A program made the position numbers and the translations under genes. From positions 10,041,096-10,105,095 of the forward strand of contig OY986969.1 in the NCBI GenBank assembly GCA_963920575.1: 64,000 nucleotides of DNA. Reading direction: 5' to 3'. A model generated the notes under the pieces. That model searched no databases and was not told the origin of the DNA. It saw nothing but the letters and a program-made list of their open reading frames with translations. Shown piece by piece: positions 1-9,745 of the stretch. This DNA comes from Narthecium ossifragum. Its lineage: Eukaryota > Streptophyta > Magnoliopsida > Dioscoreales > Nartheciaceae. How positions within the stretch are numbered: position 1 is the first letter of the stretch; each line of letters opens with the position of its first letter.

Positions 1-742
1 GTAGATTCAAAGATCTACAACTCTTATGTTCATCATAGCCCAAGCACATGCACGTACCGATTGGAAAACTCGCCGTAAACCGGTTGTTCTTCAAGAACAG
101 CAGAAACAAGAAAATCCGAGATTAAACATGCTTAAATCCTATTAAATGTCAACCAAAGCTTATGAAACTTAAAATATAAATTACACTAAGCAAGAGGCAT
201 CCAACAACACAAAGAACAACAAGATCTAACGGCTAGATCAAGAGAACACCCATAACTAACACAAGTAGGTAGAAACCTATCGAAAACGCTAAACCTTGGC
301 TGATTCTCTGCTAATCAGTCGCCAACCCAGCTTCAAACCACACCAAGGATCTTCCTCATGCCGCTACGGATCCAACGAGCCTTCAAACGTCCAAAACGGT
401 GGCCGTAGGAGGGAGAACGGAGAGGAAGAAGTTGCTGCTGGAAATAGGGGAAGCAGAGCCGCGGGAAGAAGAAAGAAGAAGGAAGAAGAAGGAGAAGGAG
501 AAGAGGAAGAAGGGGAAGAGGAAAAGTCGGGGAAGGAGGAGAAGAAGAGGAAAAGGGAGAGGAGAGGGGAGAAAGTCCTCTGTCCCTCTGACAGTGGAGA
601 GCGACGGCCAACGGTGGCCGTCCTCTCAAAAAATCACCGCCAAGACTTTCTGGCACAGGAAGATCGATTTTCTTTTCAAGGAAGATCGATCTCCTTAGTA
701 AGGAAGATCGCTCTTCTTTTCAAGGAAGATCGATCTCCTTAG
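1..742 (-). other. Fragment of an unassigned LTR-like repeat
   Basis: No coding domain is recognisable. Read on the minus strand it starts with several GATCGATC palindromes (660-740), then a pyrimidine-rich stretch, then a GATAGG-TTTC-TACCTACTTG segment resembling the region after the palindromes in the Tekay-type LTRs here (near 15850). I infer a U3/R/U5 piece of a Tekay- or LARD-like LTR cut by Athila-1 at 743. ORFs in it are low-complexity and not credible genes. The left limit is the window edge. Confidence 0.35.
405..590. repeat. GA/GGA-rich low-complexity tract
   Basis: Almost pure purine on the plus strand (GAAGAAGGA-type units). It gives rise to Glu/Lys/Arg-rich and Ser/Pro/Leu-rich spurious ORFs on the two strands. 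In the minus-strand reading of the enclosing fragment it would be a CT-rich leader. Confidence 0.8.
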
Positions 743-2209
743 TGATGAGTGCATGAAAGTGCACTCTGAATAATCTTATAACCATCTCAATTGCTAGATT
801 ATTATCCTTAATCAACATCTTTATTACTATTTTTATATCTATATGTTGCTTCACATAGTTGTTTGGAAAATGCATGACAAAGGAGCAAAGAAGCTGAAAA
901 GATTACATGGATCAACTTGAAAGATTAAACTGTACCTGCTCATGAAGAACCAGATGATGTACCATATATGGTTGGAAAGCTCTTGAAGTCTAGTTTCTGG
1001 TGAATTTTACGGTTCGTGATTCTGAGTTTCCTAGAGGAAGTTACGACAATTTTAGTATCAATTTCGCAGTCTGGATGGCAAAACAGTAAATACTCAGGAA
1101 AGAAAGAAAGATCCTTCTCCCTAGTAGGATGGATCCGTCTACGTGCAGACCTGACACAACGCATACTTTTTAGATGATCTCAGTAGGATCGATCCTACTA
1201 TCCATCCTACTGAGCAGGATCGATCCTACACCCATGGAAGGATCGATCCAACTCGGACTTAGCCAGAAATTGAAGAGTTTGATGCAACAGATCAATCCTA
1301 CACCTATGGAAGGATCGATCCTACTTTCCCAGTGAAGAAAATCAACGGTTTAGATCTAATCTGAGGATGGAGATACTTTGGGCTATATAAATAGGACTCT
1401 TTCTAGGGTTTGAGGGGGGCTTTTTGGCAGCGTTTGGAGGAGAGGAGACTGGTTCCAGGCTTGGTTTTCTTTTCTTTTCATCATCTTATTTCTTCATTAG
1501 TTTTGTTGCCCTCATGACGAACATGAGTGGCTAGTTTTTTCTCTAAGGTACCGATGTAGCCCTAACTGAATCATTCTATGTGATTGGATCATGATTATTT
1601 AATCAGTTTATTTTCCTTGGTTCATTCATTATTATAACTGAGCTCTTAAATACCTTTATTTGGCCAATAGAAGTATTATAGATTGTTTTATATGAGATTG
1701 GGCGAGGGTTCATTCCCTAATCTTGCAGGATCTATGAATGAATGAGTTTATGTCCAAGCCGGGTTCAAGTTAAGACTATTCTTGGTTCATGATTGCTCTT
1801 CATAGCTTAATGGATTCTTGATTTACACTTAGTTATGGGTTCATTAGCTAGGGTTAATTGAGGGTACTTGGTGAAGACCGCGGCCGAACGGATCATCATA
1901 CCGGAGGAACGAACCCTGGGAATTAAACTGAGATCTTGATTGATTCAATGCATAGAATGAGGATGTTATGGTGAAATCGGAACCTTAGTATTCATCCATC
2001 ATATTTTCATCGTTTTCTTATTTCGTTATTAGATCATTTATTTTCGAGACTTCATATTTCTTATTTGCCCTTCCTTATTTTCTTTCTTTTTTGTTCTTTA
2101 GCATTTTACTCTAATAATCTCTACAAATCTCTGTGGGTACGATACTCGTCTTGCTGCTATACTGATCATACCGATTCGTATACTTGCGAGATATAAAATT
2201 TATTCATCA
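743..2209 (+). repeat. 5' LTR of Athila-1
   Basis: 1467 bp with termini TGATGA/TCATCA. The first ~430 bp match the 3' LTR copy at 5109-5536 on the same strand, and in inverse orientation the LTR parts at 5860-6171 and 14600-14900. U3 holds a cluster of GATCGATC palindromes (1130-1330), including an 18-bp perfect one, AGTAGGATCGATCCTACT, near 1175. A TATA box (TATATAAATA) lies at 1384-1393, so transcription should start near 1417. Confidence 0.88.
1130..1330. promoter_or_regulatory. GATCGATC palindrome cluster in Athila U3
   Basis: At least four copies of a GGATCGATCC core, mostly within GTAGGATCGATCCTAC-like longer palindromes, lie 50-250 bp upstream of the TATA box. Position and repetition suggest an enhancer or protein-binding array; that function is inference. 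The same array occurs inverted at 14385-14610. Confidence 0.55.
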
Positions 2210-2215
2210 AGTTTT

Positions 2216-2233
2216 TTGCGCCGTTGCCGGGGA
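2216..2233 (+). promoter_or_regulatory. Primer-binding site, tRNA-Asp type (one mismatch)
   Basis: The sequence TTGCGCCGTTGCCGGGGA is complementary to the 3' end of plant tRNA-Asp(GTC) (expected TGGCGCCGTTGCCGGGGA) except at position 2. It lies six bases after the LTR end. tRNA-Asp priming is characteristic of Athila/Tat elements. Confidence 0.88.
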
Positions 2234-2303
2234 TTTGATTAGAGTTTATTAGTAGTGAATGCAAGGTCGCCAATCACGGAAAGAAAAGTTGTTGCCCTTG
2301 AAT

Positions 2304-2744
2304 GATAAAGTAGATCAAATTGGTTTGAAGAAGAGATCTAACAAACATAGCCTGTCCACATCAGATTTAGGAGTTCAAGAGTAGGAACAAGAGGAGATGG
2401 AGCTTAATAACAATGTACGTCCTTTGGAGGAGTACGCGAGGCCTACTATTTCTACCTCACCTTCATGCATTGCGTTACATGCAGAGGCTAGGAATTATGA
2501 AGTTAAAAATCTACATTTTTCTATGCTTCCTGAATTTCATGGTTTACCTTCTGAAGATGCACTAACGTTTGTGAAAGATTATTATGCTATTATTCAGACT
2601 TTTTCTCTAGGTGGCATTACTGAAGATCAACCGAGGATGCGATGTTTTCCTTACACCCTGAAGGATAAAGCAAAGAGATGGCTGATGTTGTTGCCTCCAG
2701 GATCACTAACTACTTGGGACGCAATTTATAACAAAGTTTGTTAG
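2304..2744 (+). pseudogene. Athila-1 gag remnant
   Basis: The reading frame resembles the N-terminal part of Athila-type Gag (ARNYEVKNLHFSMLPEFHG, then the KDKAKRWLMLLPPGSLTTWD capsid segment) and aligns with the Athila-2 gag at 32636-32995. An in-frame TAG lies at 2382-2384 and another stop at 2742-2744. The rest of Gag, with zinc knuckle and linker, is missing: the element jumps from the capsid region to the pre-protease linker near 2805 through a deletion with TTCAG microhomology. Not functional as Gag. Confidence 0.75.
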
Positions 2745-2811
2745 CAAATTTTATTCTCATGCTATGACTACTAACTTGAGAAGGCAAATTCCAAATTTTC
2801 AGATAAGATAA

Positions 2812-3813
2812 TTGATAATAATATTAATGTTGAAGTTACTGATATGTGTAGTGATACAAATCGAGGAAGTCGAGAGGGAAGAGCCCTCGAAGAGGCCACC
2901 GTTGGCCAAATCTTCTTCTGAGCATGGAAAGAGAGCAATTTCAAATCTGGAGGTTCGTCACAACACTCCTCCACCATATGTGCCGCCAATTCCTTTTCCA
3001 GGCTGCCTGAAGAAAGCCAAAATGGATAAGTCATATTCTGAAATTTATGATATCCTATCTAAGGTTCATGTGAACTTACCATTACTTGATGTAATTAGGA
3101 AGATGCCAACCTTTCCAAAGTTCTTCAAGGAACTACGTACTTCTAAACGTAAGTATGAACCACATGAAAAGGTGGTGATTTCAGAAACGGCAAGCGAGGT
3201 GTTACAAAGGAAACTTCCACCCAAGCTGAAGGATCCAGGGAGTTTTAACATTAATATTACTGTTGGTGATACAAAAATAGGGGATGCAATGCTTGATTTA
3301 GGAGCCAGTGTTAATTTGATGCCTTACTCTGTTTTTCTTCAGTTAGGTGTGGGTGAACTAAAACCTACTACTATGTCTCTACAACTTGCAGATCGTTCAA
3401 TTAAATATCCATTAGGCATTGTAGAAGACATTTTAGTACAAGTTGATAAGTTAATTATCCCTGCTGATTTTGTGATATTGGATATGAATGATGCACCGTT
3501 GAATAATAGAAATTTACCTATTTTGCTGGGTCATCCATTTATGGCCACAGTTGACACTATGATTAGTGTGAACGATGGTAAGCTCATTATGACAGTTTTA
3601 GATGAAACTGTTGAATTTAAAGTGTTTGAGTCTATGTCCTATCCTTTACACTCTTTTGATTGCTTCTCAATAGATGTTGTAGATTCATTGGTGTTCTCTA
3701 ATTTCAGGCAGGAGCAAGTGAAGACTACATTGAAAGCGGATTTGACAATGGTGAAGGATGACTTGCACAGTTATGAGAGAGCAAAGGAGGTCTTCGCACC
3801 GCTTGAAGCATGA
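2812..3813 (+). pseudogene. Athila-1 aspartic protease region (pol remnant)
   Basis: An open frame of about 330 codons covers the pre-protease linker and a retroviral-type aspartic protease. The active site reads DLGASVNLMPYS (D-L-G where many relatives have D-S/T-G; the same DLGA occurs in Athila-2), followed by the LQLADRSIKYPLGIVEDILV and LPILLGHPFMAT segments typical of Athila. It ends just after LHSYERAKEVFAPLEA, where Athila-2 continues into RT. The upstream end lies in the gag-PR deletion, so the start is not authentic. It is the longest intact frame in Athila-1 and could still encode a folded protease, but no Gag-Pol context remains. Confidence 0.75.
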
Positions 3814-3882
3814 CAGCCATACAAACCTAGCTGAACCTTAAGGCTTTGCAGTATGTCTTGCCTAGACGTTAAATAAAGTGCT

Positions 3883-3898
3883 GGGTGGGAGGCCACCC
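3883..3898 (+). other. Post-pol hairpin (GGGTGG-GAGG-CCACCC)
   Basis: A perfect 6-bp stem with a 4-base loop follows TAAATAAAG-TGC just after pol. Counterparts are GGGTGGGAGGCAACCC in Athila-2 (about 27866-27890, minus) and GAGAGGCAACCCAG in Athila-B2 (about 61901-61915, minus). The recurring GGGAGGCAACCC block at the same map position in different families suggests a conserved RNA signal; its role is unknown to me. Confidence 0.55.
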
Positions 3899-4521
3899 AC
3901 CAAGGTAACCTGTTTTAAGCTTTAGTTTTCAGTTTTATGTTTTCTCTTTTGTTTTCTTTTAGGTTTTCAACCACCCTGAGGATCCTTGAGGAGATGTTCG
4001 CTTACTCTATCAGGTGGCCTCTTTCTTATTTACATTATCTTGTCTCTTCTTTCTATGGAAATTTGGATAGCCACCTCCTATGTATGTTATTGTTTACGAT
4101 GGACACATTGAGGACAATGTTAATTTCAGGTTGGGGGGTGTAGACATTCATGATCGTATTCATGCTACCTTGTGGGTTTCATGACTATATTCATGCTACC
4201 TTGTGGGTATAATAGTGTTAAATTATACATGAGCTGAAATAAATTATACATGAGCTGAAATTTTTATGCTTATTATACATGCTGCTTTCATATGGATTGG
4301 CCTATACATTGATTGCATGCGTGATAACCTGAAGGTAGAACATTATGTGAGTCACACATGAACACTTTCTGTGTAGTGGCGATTATACTCACCAGAGGAA
4401 TGAGTATGCTATTGTCAATCTAGACCATGATTTCAGCATTAGCTAGTGTTGAGTATTGCATGCAGAAAAAAAGAAAAAAAAAGGAGAAAAAGTTATGGAG
4501 CTTGATTAAGCTGTGCCTAAA

Positions 4522-4702
4522 GGACTATTAGGTGATCTACTGAGTAACCGGGTGTTCTTGCCTCAGAAACCTGGGAGCTCGCGTAAAAAGGTAGAACCAC
4601 TAATAGCTAAAAAATATACTCAGTGTTTTGTTAAGTAACCTGGTCTCTGCGCCTCAGGAAGTAGAGAGTGCTCGCGGAAAAGGCAAAATGTCTGATAGTT
4701 GA
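4522..4702 (+). other. Tandem structured motif before the PPT (two units)
   Basis: Unit 1 (4525-4606) is closed by CTATTAGGTGATCTAC pairing with GTAGAACCACTAATAG. Unit 2 (4618-4699) is closed by ACTCAGTGTTTTG pairing with CAAAATGTCTGATAGT. The stems differ in sequence, yet both enclose the same kind of core: (T)AGTAACC-(G/T)GG ... GCCTCAG ... CTCGCG-(T/G)AAAA. A-rich tracts lie before and after. Homologous paired units occur in Athila-2 and Athila-B2. Maintained complementarity with changed sequence is what a selected RNA structure would show. Function unknown; 3' RNA stability, nuclear export or packaging are candidates. Confidence 0.6.
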
Positions 4703-5072
4703 AGAAAAAAAAGAAAAAAGAAACAAAAAACAAAAAACAAGAAACAAAAAACAAAAAGAGTATGTTGTACTTAAAGTGCGAGGGTTGGATGATTGGTCAT
4801 GAAGATAGTAGTGTGTTTGGACTAATGGTGGGTAGAAGTTGCTTCTGTACGCAACATTTATTTGTCACGTCACATGTGTTCTTCTGGATGGTGATTAGCA
4901 TGTTTAATGTGTAGAAGTTGATTTCATATGTTGGTAGTATGTGTATGAGTATAAGAAGTTTTCGTGCTCTGTACTGTGTACAACATTATTGACTTGATAA
5001 GGCAGAATTTTTGTCATGCATGTCTACATCCTTGAACTGTTAGTGTGCTTAATTATATTTTATGCGCTTTGA

Positions 5073-5108
5073 ATTGCTTGAGACTAGCAATAAGCTGGTT
5101 GAGGGGTG
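5073..5108 (+). promoter_or_regulatory. Pre-PPT hairpin and polypurine tract of Athila-1
   Basis: ATTGCT-TGAGACT-AGCAAT (5073-5091) forms a small hairpin directly before the purine tract GGTTGAGGGGTG (5097-5108), which abuts the 3' LTR start TGATGA at 5109. Athila-2 has the same arrangement, and Athila-B2 has CTTTGCT-CGAGGACT-AGCAAAG at the same place. Confidence 0.7.
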
Positions 5109-5536
5109 TGATGAGTGCATGAAAGTGCACTCTGAATAGTCTTATAATCATCTCAATTGCTAGATTATTATCCTTAATCAACATCTTTATTACTATTTTT
5201 ATATCTATATGTTGCTTCACATAGTTGTTTGGAAAATGCAGGAAAAAGGAGCAAAGAAACTGAAAAGATTACATGGATCAACTTGAAAGATTAAACTATA
5301 CCTGCTCATGAAGAACCAGATGATGTGCCATATATGGTTGGAAAGCTCTTGCAGTCTAGTTTCTGGAGAATTTTATGGTTCGTGATTCCGAGTTTTTCAG
5401 AGTAAGTTACGGCAATTTTAGTATCAATGGCGCAGTCTGGATGGCAAAACAGTAAATGCTTAGGAAATAAAGATCGATCCTTCTCCCTAATAGGATCGAT
5501 CCGTCTACGCGCAGACCTGACAGAATGCATACTTTT
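5109..5536 (+). repeat. Truncated 3' LTR of Athila-1
   Basis: Matches positions 743-1171 of the 5' LTR, with fewer GATCGATC copies, and stops before the TATA region. At 5537 the sequence switches to the inverted Athila-2 LTR. At the switch both parents read TTTT(C)AGATG, so the junction has about 5 bp of microhomology. Confidence 0.85.
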
Positions 5537-6171
5537 CAGATGCTCCAGAAAAGTCCTCCTAGAAGTCCTCCAAAACCTCTTTTTGATAACCCTAAGTATT
5601 CTATTTATAGGCTCCAAAAGTCTTGAACTCGGGTTAGATCCGCACCCGTTATACGCTCGCGGTCGATCTCGCGGTCGACCGTGAACTGTGCAACTTTATT
5701 TGAAAAAGCGGTGGTCGATCTTCGCATCGACCCTGAGAAGTATATTTTTTGACAGAGGCTCACGGTTGATCTCACGGATGATGCGACGGTCGACCGTGAG
5801 TAAATTGAGCGCGACGTTCGACCGTCACTATTCATTGAGCACTTCGCCATTGGTACTAAAAATACTGTAACGTCATTTAGGAAACTCGGAATTACGAACC
5901 GTAAAACTCTACAAAAACAAGAGTTCAAGAGCTTTCAAATCACAAATGGCACATCATCTGGTTCGTCATAAGCAAATATAGTTTAATCTTCCAAGTTAAC
6001 CCATGTAATCTTTTCAGCTTCTTTTAGCTCCAATTTCCTGCATTTTCCAAACAACTATGTAAAGCAACATATAAGTGTCAAAATATTACTGAAGATCTTG
6101 ATTAAGGCTGAAGAATTAAACTATTAAGATGATTATAAGACTGTTCATAGTGCACTTTCATGCACTGTTCA
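5537..6171 (-). repeat. Partial 3' LTR (U3 plus 41-bp R) of Athila-2
   Basis: On the minus strand it starts at 6171 and shares its first ~300 bp with the Athila-1 LTR (the inverse of 743-1060). It then diverges into a block of GGTCGACC-type palindromes (5640-5830), a TATAAATA box at about 5603-5610, and the 41-bp shared end segment. It stops there, lacking U5. The copia insertion is immediately to its right. Confidence 0.82.
5640..5830. promoter_or_regulatory. GGTCGACC palindrome cluster in Athila-2 U3
   Basis: Several CGGTCGACCG, GGTCGATC and GGTCGACC sequences, on both strands, lie just upstream of the minus-strand TATA box. They occupy the same promoter position as the GATCGATC array of Athila-1, although the surrounding U3 is otherwise different. 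Regulatory role is inference. Confidence 0.5.
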
Positions 6172-6174
6172 CAC

Positions 6175-7289
6175 TGAAGGTCCAAGAGGGGGGGTGAATT
6201 GGACTCTTTTCGAAAAACTAGATTAATGGAAAAATTAGATAGGAGAGATCTAACACATTAAATGCTTGTAGATGAAATGAAACTAAAATAAATCAACATG
6301 CAAGAATTACATGAAAGAAGGGTTAGAAAGATAGCACCAATTTATATAGTGGTTCGACCCAATTCTTGGTGTCCACTTCTCTCAAGGTCCTCCTTGAGAT
6401 TTCACTACTTGCAAATCTTTACAAGCTTTTCCTCCAAGTATCCCGGTGTTTGGTGACCTTGCAATCACTGGCAACAGCTGTTGGATTACTCTCAAAGTAC
6501 TTCTTCACACTCGAAGAAGATTTAAAAAGGTTGTAGCTATAAAGGGAATGACTAGTAAACTCTTGCTTAGACTTGCTCAGATGATCTCAATAATATCAAT
6601 AATTCTCCTAGCAAGTTTACCACAAAGAACTACTTATATCTGGCCTTCATCAAGCTAAAAAAGAACCTCCAATGGCTCCCTACAACTCTCCAACGGCTAG
6701 GTTTTTACTCTACGCGTTGCTTGCGGTCGATTCATGCATCGTTCGTGACATCGACCGTCGTGTACAAAAACTCAGCCTTTTTGAGCTGCGATCGATCCAC
6801 CCATCGACCACCGTATTGACCGTCAGGCTTTGTTGTGAAAAATGCTTCCCAGGGTCGATGCTCTGATCGACCGTCGCTTCTTTACTTTTCATCATCATAC
6901 TCCACGGTCGACCGTCGCACTGTCCATCGCATCTTCCGTTAGCCTACAAATTTAAAACCATAAAATCCAAACTCACCGGTCGACCGGTCCATCGACCGTC
7001 GCATCGACCATGAGGCTCTGTCAAAAAAATGGCTTCCCAGAGTCGATGCTCCGATCGATCGCGAGCCAACATTTCATAAAGCCAAGTTTGGTGCATCCAC
7101 CGTGCATCCCCGCGGTCGATTCATGGATCGACCGTCGCATTCTCACAGTCGATCCATGCATCGACCGTCAGTATAATAAATCCTCAAATATTGAATTTAA
7201 GGCTTCCAATTAAAGGGGTAATAAATATTAAACATATATTTGATCATTTAATGTATATTGGCATCATCAAAACAAGGTTAGGATCAATA
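6175..7289 (-). repeat. 3' LTR of the SIRE-like element
   Basis: 1115 bp, matching 25609-26751 along its length. Its inner TG terminus is mutated to TA (TATTGATCC on the minus strand, against TGTTGATCC in the other copy). Positions 6720-7180 hold many GGTCGA/TCGACC sequences arranged as hairpins, for example CGGTCGAT and ATCGACCG separated by six bases near 7113-7134. Confidence 0.88.
6720..7180. promoter_or_regulatory. TCGA-centred hairpin array in copia U3
   Basis: At least eight copies of GGTCGATxCATGxATCGACCG-like inverted pairs or their halves, irregularly spaced, in the U3 part of the LTR (minus orientation). The same array is in the other LTR at 26160-26640. Enhancer or bidirectional small-RNA source are possible roles; both are inference. 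Confidence 0.5.
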
Positions 7290-7303
7290 ATCTCCCCCTT
7301 TTT
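7290..7303 (-). promoter_or_regulatory. Polypurine tract of the SIRE-like element
   Basis: The minus-strand sequence AAAAAGGGGGAGAT directly abuts the 3' LTR, as expected for the plus-strand primer of a copia element. Confidence 0.85.
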
Positions 7304-7846
7304 GATGATGACAACCCTTTTAAATGTGATGATAAAATATTTAAGCCCCCCATTAATCTATGCATCCAATTCTTTCTTAAAAAGAGTTTTAAATTGAATA
7401 CCAAGGATGCACACAAGTCATATATCACTAAAAGGATAGTAAACGTTAATTTTAAGATATAATGACAAGATAACTTAGATTTTACCATGTTCACTTCTTT
7501 TGTAAACAATGAATATGGGCTATCATGGAATAGTTCATATTGGAGATCAAAAATTATGTAGCAATACATCATAACACTATTCAACAACATCGTGTTATGA
7601 TCAAAAGATTTAAAAAATCCAACAACATTGCCTTTCATTCAAATGATTTCAATACTTGCATTACAACACTTTCATTCAAAAACATTTGGTAAACTTTGGA
7701 TTACAAGAGTTTCATTTCAAAAACAAGGTTTTTCAAAATACAAGAGTAAAAATATGAAATGTAGGGAAATTGTTTTCAACATTCATCACACTTTTTCTCC
7801 CCCTTTGGCATCATAAAAAAGAAGTAACATTGATGGGGATTTAGGA
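7304..7846 (-). other. Non-coding segment between accessory ORF and PPT
   Basis: AT-rich, with no domain or convincing ORF on either strand. It corresponds to the 3' untranslated part of the copia element. Confidence 0.6.
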
Positions 7847-9106
7847 TCAATGAACTGAAGGTGTGGAAGGTGGAAATTCATTTTTGATATAGGTAAAAAT
7901 GTCTTCAAGTTGTTTGGACATCTTCGCTTGATCTTCAGTGATCTGTGCTTGGGAAGCCTTGATATCACCTTGATTGACTTCCATCCTTTCCAATCTTGCT
8001 TCTAGCTCATCAAGTCTTTGTGTTGTGGTGCGACGAGCTTGGCCATGGGAGGATTCACCTTGATGTCCTTGAAGTCTAGGCTCTCCTTCTTCTTCCCCAA
8101 CATCTTCCTCATCATGCTCTCCTTGATTTTCTCCTTCATCATCATTCACCATAAGTTCATGAACAGTAAAACCTAAGGCTCGTTTGGTTTTCAACATTAT
8201 AGTATAGGTGGATTTACTGAAGGGTTGAGAAAGGGGTTTTCTATCTTCAATAGCAAGGTGGAGGGTAAGGGTTTGGAAGATTTTAGTTATTAGGCCTTCA
8301 AAGGATAGGGATTGCCTAGCCATAAGGTTAAGCATCTCTTTGATAATTATATAGCCTAAGTTTTGAGGCTTCTCCCTAACCATGTAAGAAAAGATATAAG
8401 CATGAATGGGTTTCAAGTGATCATGGTGGCCAATATTGGGAAATAAGTTTGTTCCTAGAAAATGGGCAAGCTCCCTATTGTATTGATTTAGGTCATTTAA
8501 TTCTATGGGAATTTTGTCAACCCGACTAGGTCGAAGGATGGCCTTTCTCCCTTGCTTATGCCTATCAAATCTTGTGAGATCCTCATAGAAAGTAAAATAC
8601 GTGCACTCCCCTTGATTTGGTGCATTTAGTATCTCATTTAGCCATTCTATAGTAATCTTGATTTCATTTCCATAAACATCGCTACTAATGGCCACATTTC
8701 CTTCATCATCAATATCCTCAGTGATATTGCAATAAAAAAATCTCACCATGTCCGGATACATGTACTTGGGCAAATCTAAAAAATCCTTCCAACCCATATT
8801 CGTAAAAAATCTCTCCACAATAAATTCTCTTCCAATGGGCATCTTAAGGGCTCTACCCGAAACCACAAATTTCTCCCTAAATTCAGGCCAAGAGTTATAC
8901 CATTCCTTGTCTAGGAAGAGGTAATCATCGAAGGAAGGAGTAGATGAAGGCATGGATGAGGACCCTCCGAGTGAACCTTTGGTTTTCTTCATCTTTGACA
9001 TTTTATTTGCTACTGCTTGCTTCCTCTTTTCAGCTTGCGTCGGAGCCTGAGGTGGAGGAGTCGGCGCCGGAGGTGGAGGAGGTCCGGCATTCTTGGTGCG
9101 AGGCAT
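7847..9106 (-). CDS. Accessory ORF of SIRE-like copia: putative plant transposon protein with C-terminal coiled coil
   Basis: An intact 419-codon frame starting at an ATG at 9106 (MPRTKNAG, then a Pro-rich stretch). The middle (about residues 60-230) resembles the 'putative plant transposon protein' domain (Pfam Transposase_32 type) found in many plant retroelements: FFYCNITEDIDDEG, then WLNEILNAPNQGECTYF, then the RELAHFLGTNLFPNIGHHD segment. Around residues 310-345 it is acidic (DDEGENQGEHDEEDVGEEEG). Residues 355-405 have heptad-like spacing (LDELEARLERMEV) suggesting a coiled coil. No signal peptide or membrane segment is evident, so it does not look like an envelope. It occupies the env position between RNase H and the 3' LTR and is the only undamaged frame of this element. 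Molecular role unknown. A broken N-terminal copy is at 45756-45836. Confidence 0.78.
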   Translation of the reverse strand: MPRTKNAGPPPPPAPTPPPQAPTQAEKRKQAVANKMSKMKKTKGSLGGSSSMPSSTPSFDDYLFLDKEWYNSWPEFREKFVVSGRALKMPIGREFIVERFFTNMGWKDFLDLPKYMYPDMVRFFYCNITEDIDDEGNVAISSDVYGNEIKITIEWLNEILNAPNQGECTYFTFYEDLTRFDRHKQGRKAILRPSRVDKIPIELNDLNQYNRELAHFLGTNLFPNIGHHDHLKPIHAYIFSYMVREKPQNLGYIIIKEMLNLMARQSLSFEGLITKIFQTLTLHLAIEDRKPLSQPFSKSTYTIMLKTKRALGFTVHELMVNDDEGENQGEHDEEDVGEEEGEPRLQGHQGESSHGQARRTTTQRLDELEARLERMEVNQGDIKASQAQITEDQAKMSKQLEDIFTYIKNEFPPSTPSVH

Positions 9107-9284
9107 GGTGCACGGTTAGGTTAGGGTTTTGAGAGGAGAGGAGTAGGGAGCGGTCGAACCAGAGGAGCACGGTCGAACCAGAGGGGCAAGGGCTGGTAGG
9201 AACCAGGAGAAGAATGGATGTTTTATCAGGTGGGGAGTTTATAAGGGGAGATGTGAAAATGACTGAAAAGCTCTCACTTAAGTT

Positions 9285-9530
9285 GTCACACGATCCGTGG
9301 TGGTCGACCTTAGAAGTTGGTGGTTGACCGTGATGAACAATATGTGTAAAATTAAAGTCGCACGGTGAATCCTAAGAAGTTGGCGGTCGACCATGGGCGC
9401 ATAATATGTGTAAAAAGAAAATCTCACGGTCGGTCCTAAGACCTTGGCGGTCAACCGTCAAGCGCGATATGTGAAAAACAAAAATATACTCGCGGTCGAC
9501 CGTCAGGAAGTTAGGATCGATTGTCAGTTC
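9285..9530 (-). repeat. Tandem ~65-bp hairpin units upstream of the accessory ORF
   Basis: About 3.5 units. Each has CACGGTCGACC-like and GGTTGACCGTG-like arms around a CTTAGAAGTTGG-like centre, followed by an ATATGTGTAAAA spacer. The unit at 9298-9330 has the clearest inverted arms. The array lies between the end of RNase H and the ORF start, upstream of the ORF on the coding strand. The palindromes are of the same kind as in the LTR U3, so an internal promoter for the accessory ORF is plausible (inference). A two-unit version lies in the second copia copy at 45468-45575. Confidence 0.65.
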
Positions 9531-9745
9531 CAGAAAATGAATTTTGAAATTCAATTTGAAATCATTTTTAAATCAAAACATCACAAAACTTTGCATACAT
9601 GTGGAACTAAATATTATGAGCTTATGAGCTAAATTACATCATCAAACAACAAAATTTCTTAATAATTCAAAATTTTGGCACTCAAGTAGGACGTGGTATG
9701 AAATAGTAGATAAAGAGGTGACCATACATTTTCCTTTTAGCTCCT

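Larger units (their letters stand above)
743..5536 (+). mobile_element. Athila-1: Athila-like Ty3/gypsy element lacking RT-RH-INT
   Basis: The 5' LTR (743-2209) starts TGATGA and ends TCATCA. It is followed by a tRNA-Asp-type PBS, a gag remnant, an aspartic protease, then directly the post-pol region, PPT and a truncated 3' LTR (5109-5536). Comparison with Athila-2 shows two internal losses: about 0.8 kb between gag and PR, joined at a TTCAG microhomology (near 2805), and the whole RT-RNase H-integrase block after the PR (near 3815). It could only move using proteins supplied in trans. The five bases before the LTR are CTTAG; the matching right-hand duplication is gone because the 3' LTR is cut at the Athila-2 junction. 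Confidence 0.85.

Noticed and set aside
333..742. Overlapping ORFs of 99-148 codons on both strands
   Set aside because: They come from the GA/GGA-rich tract (405-590) and consist of Glu/Lys/Arg or Ser/Pro/Leu runs with no domain.
2760..2830. The gag-protease joint of Athila-1 as a spliced-out intron (retrocopy)
   Set aside because: The missing segment in Athila-2 does not start with GT, and both edges carry TTCAG, so a microhomology deletion fits better.
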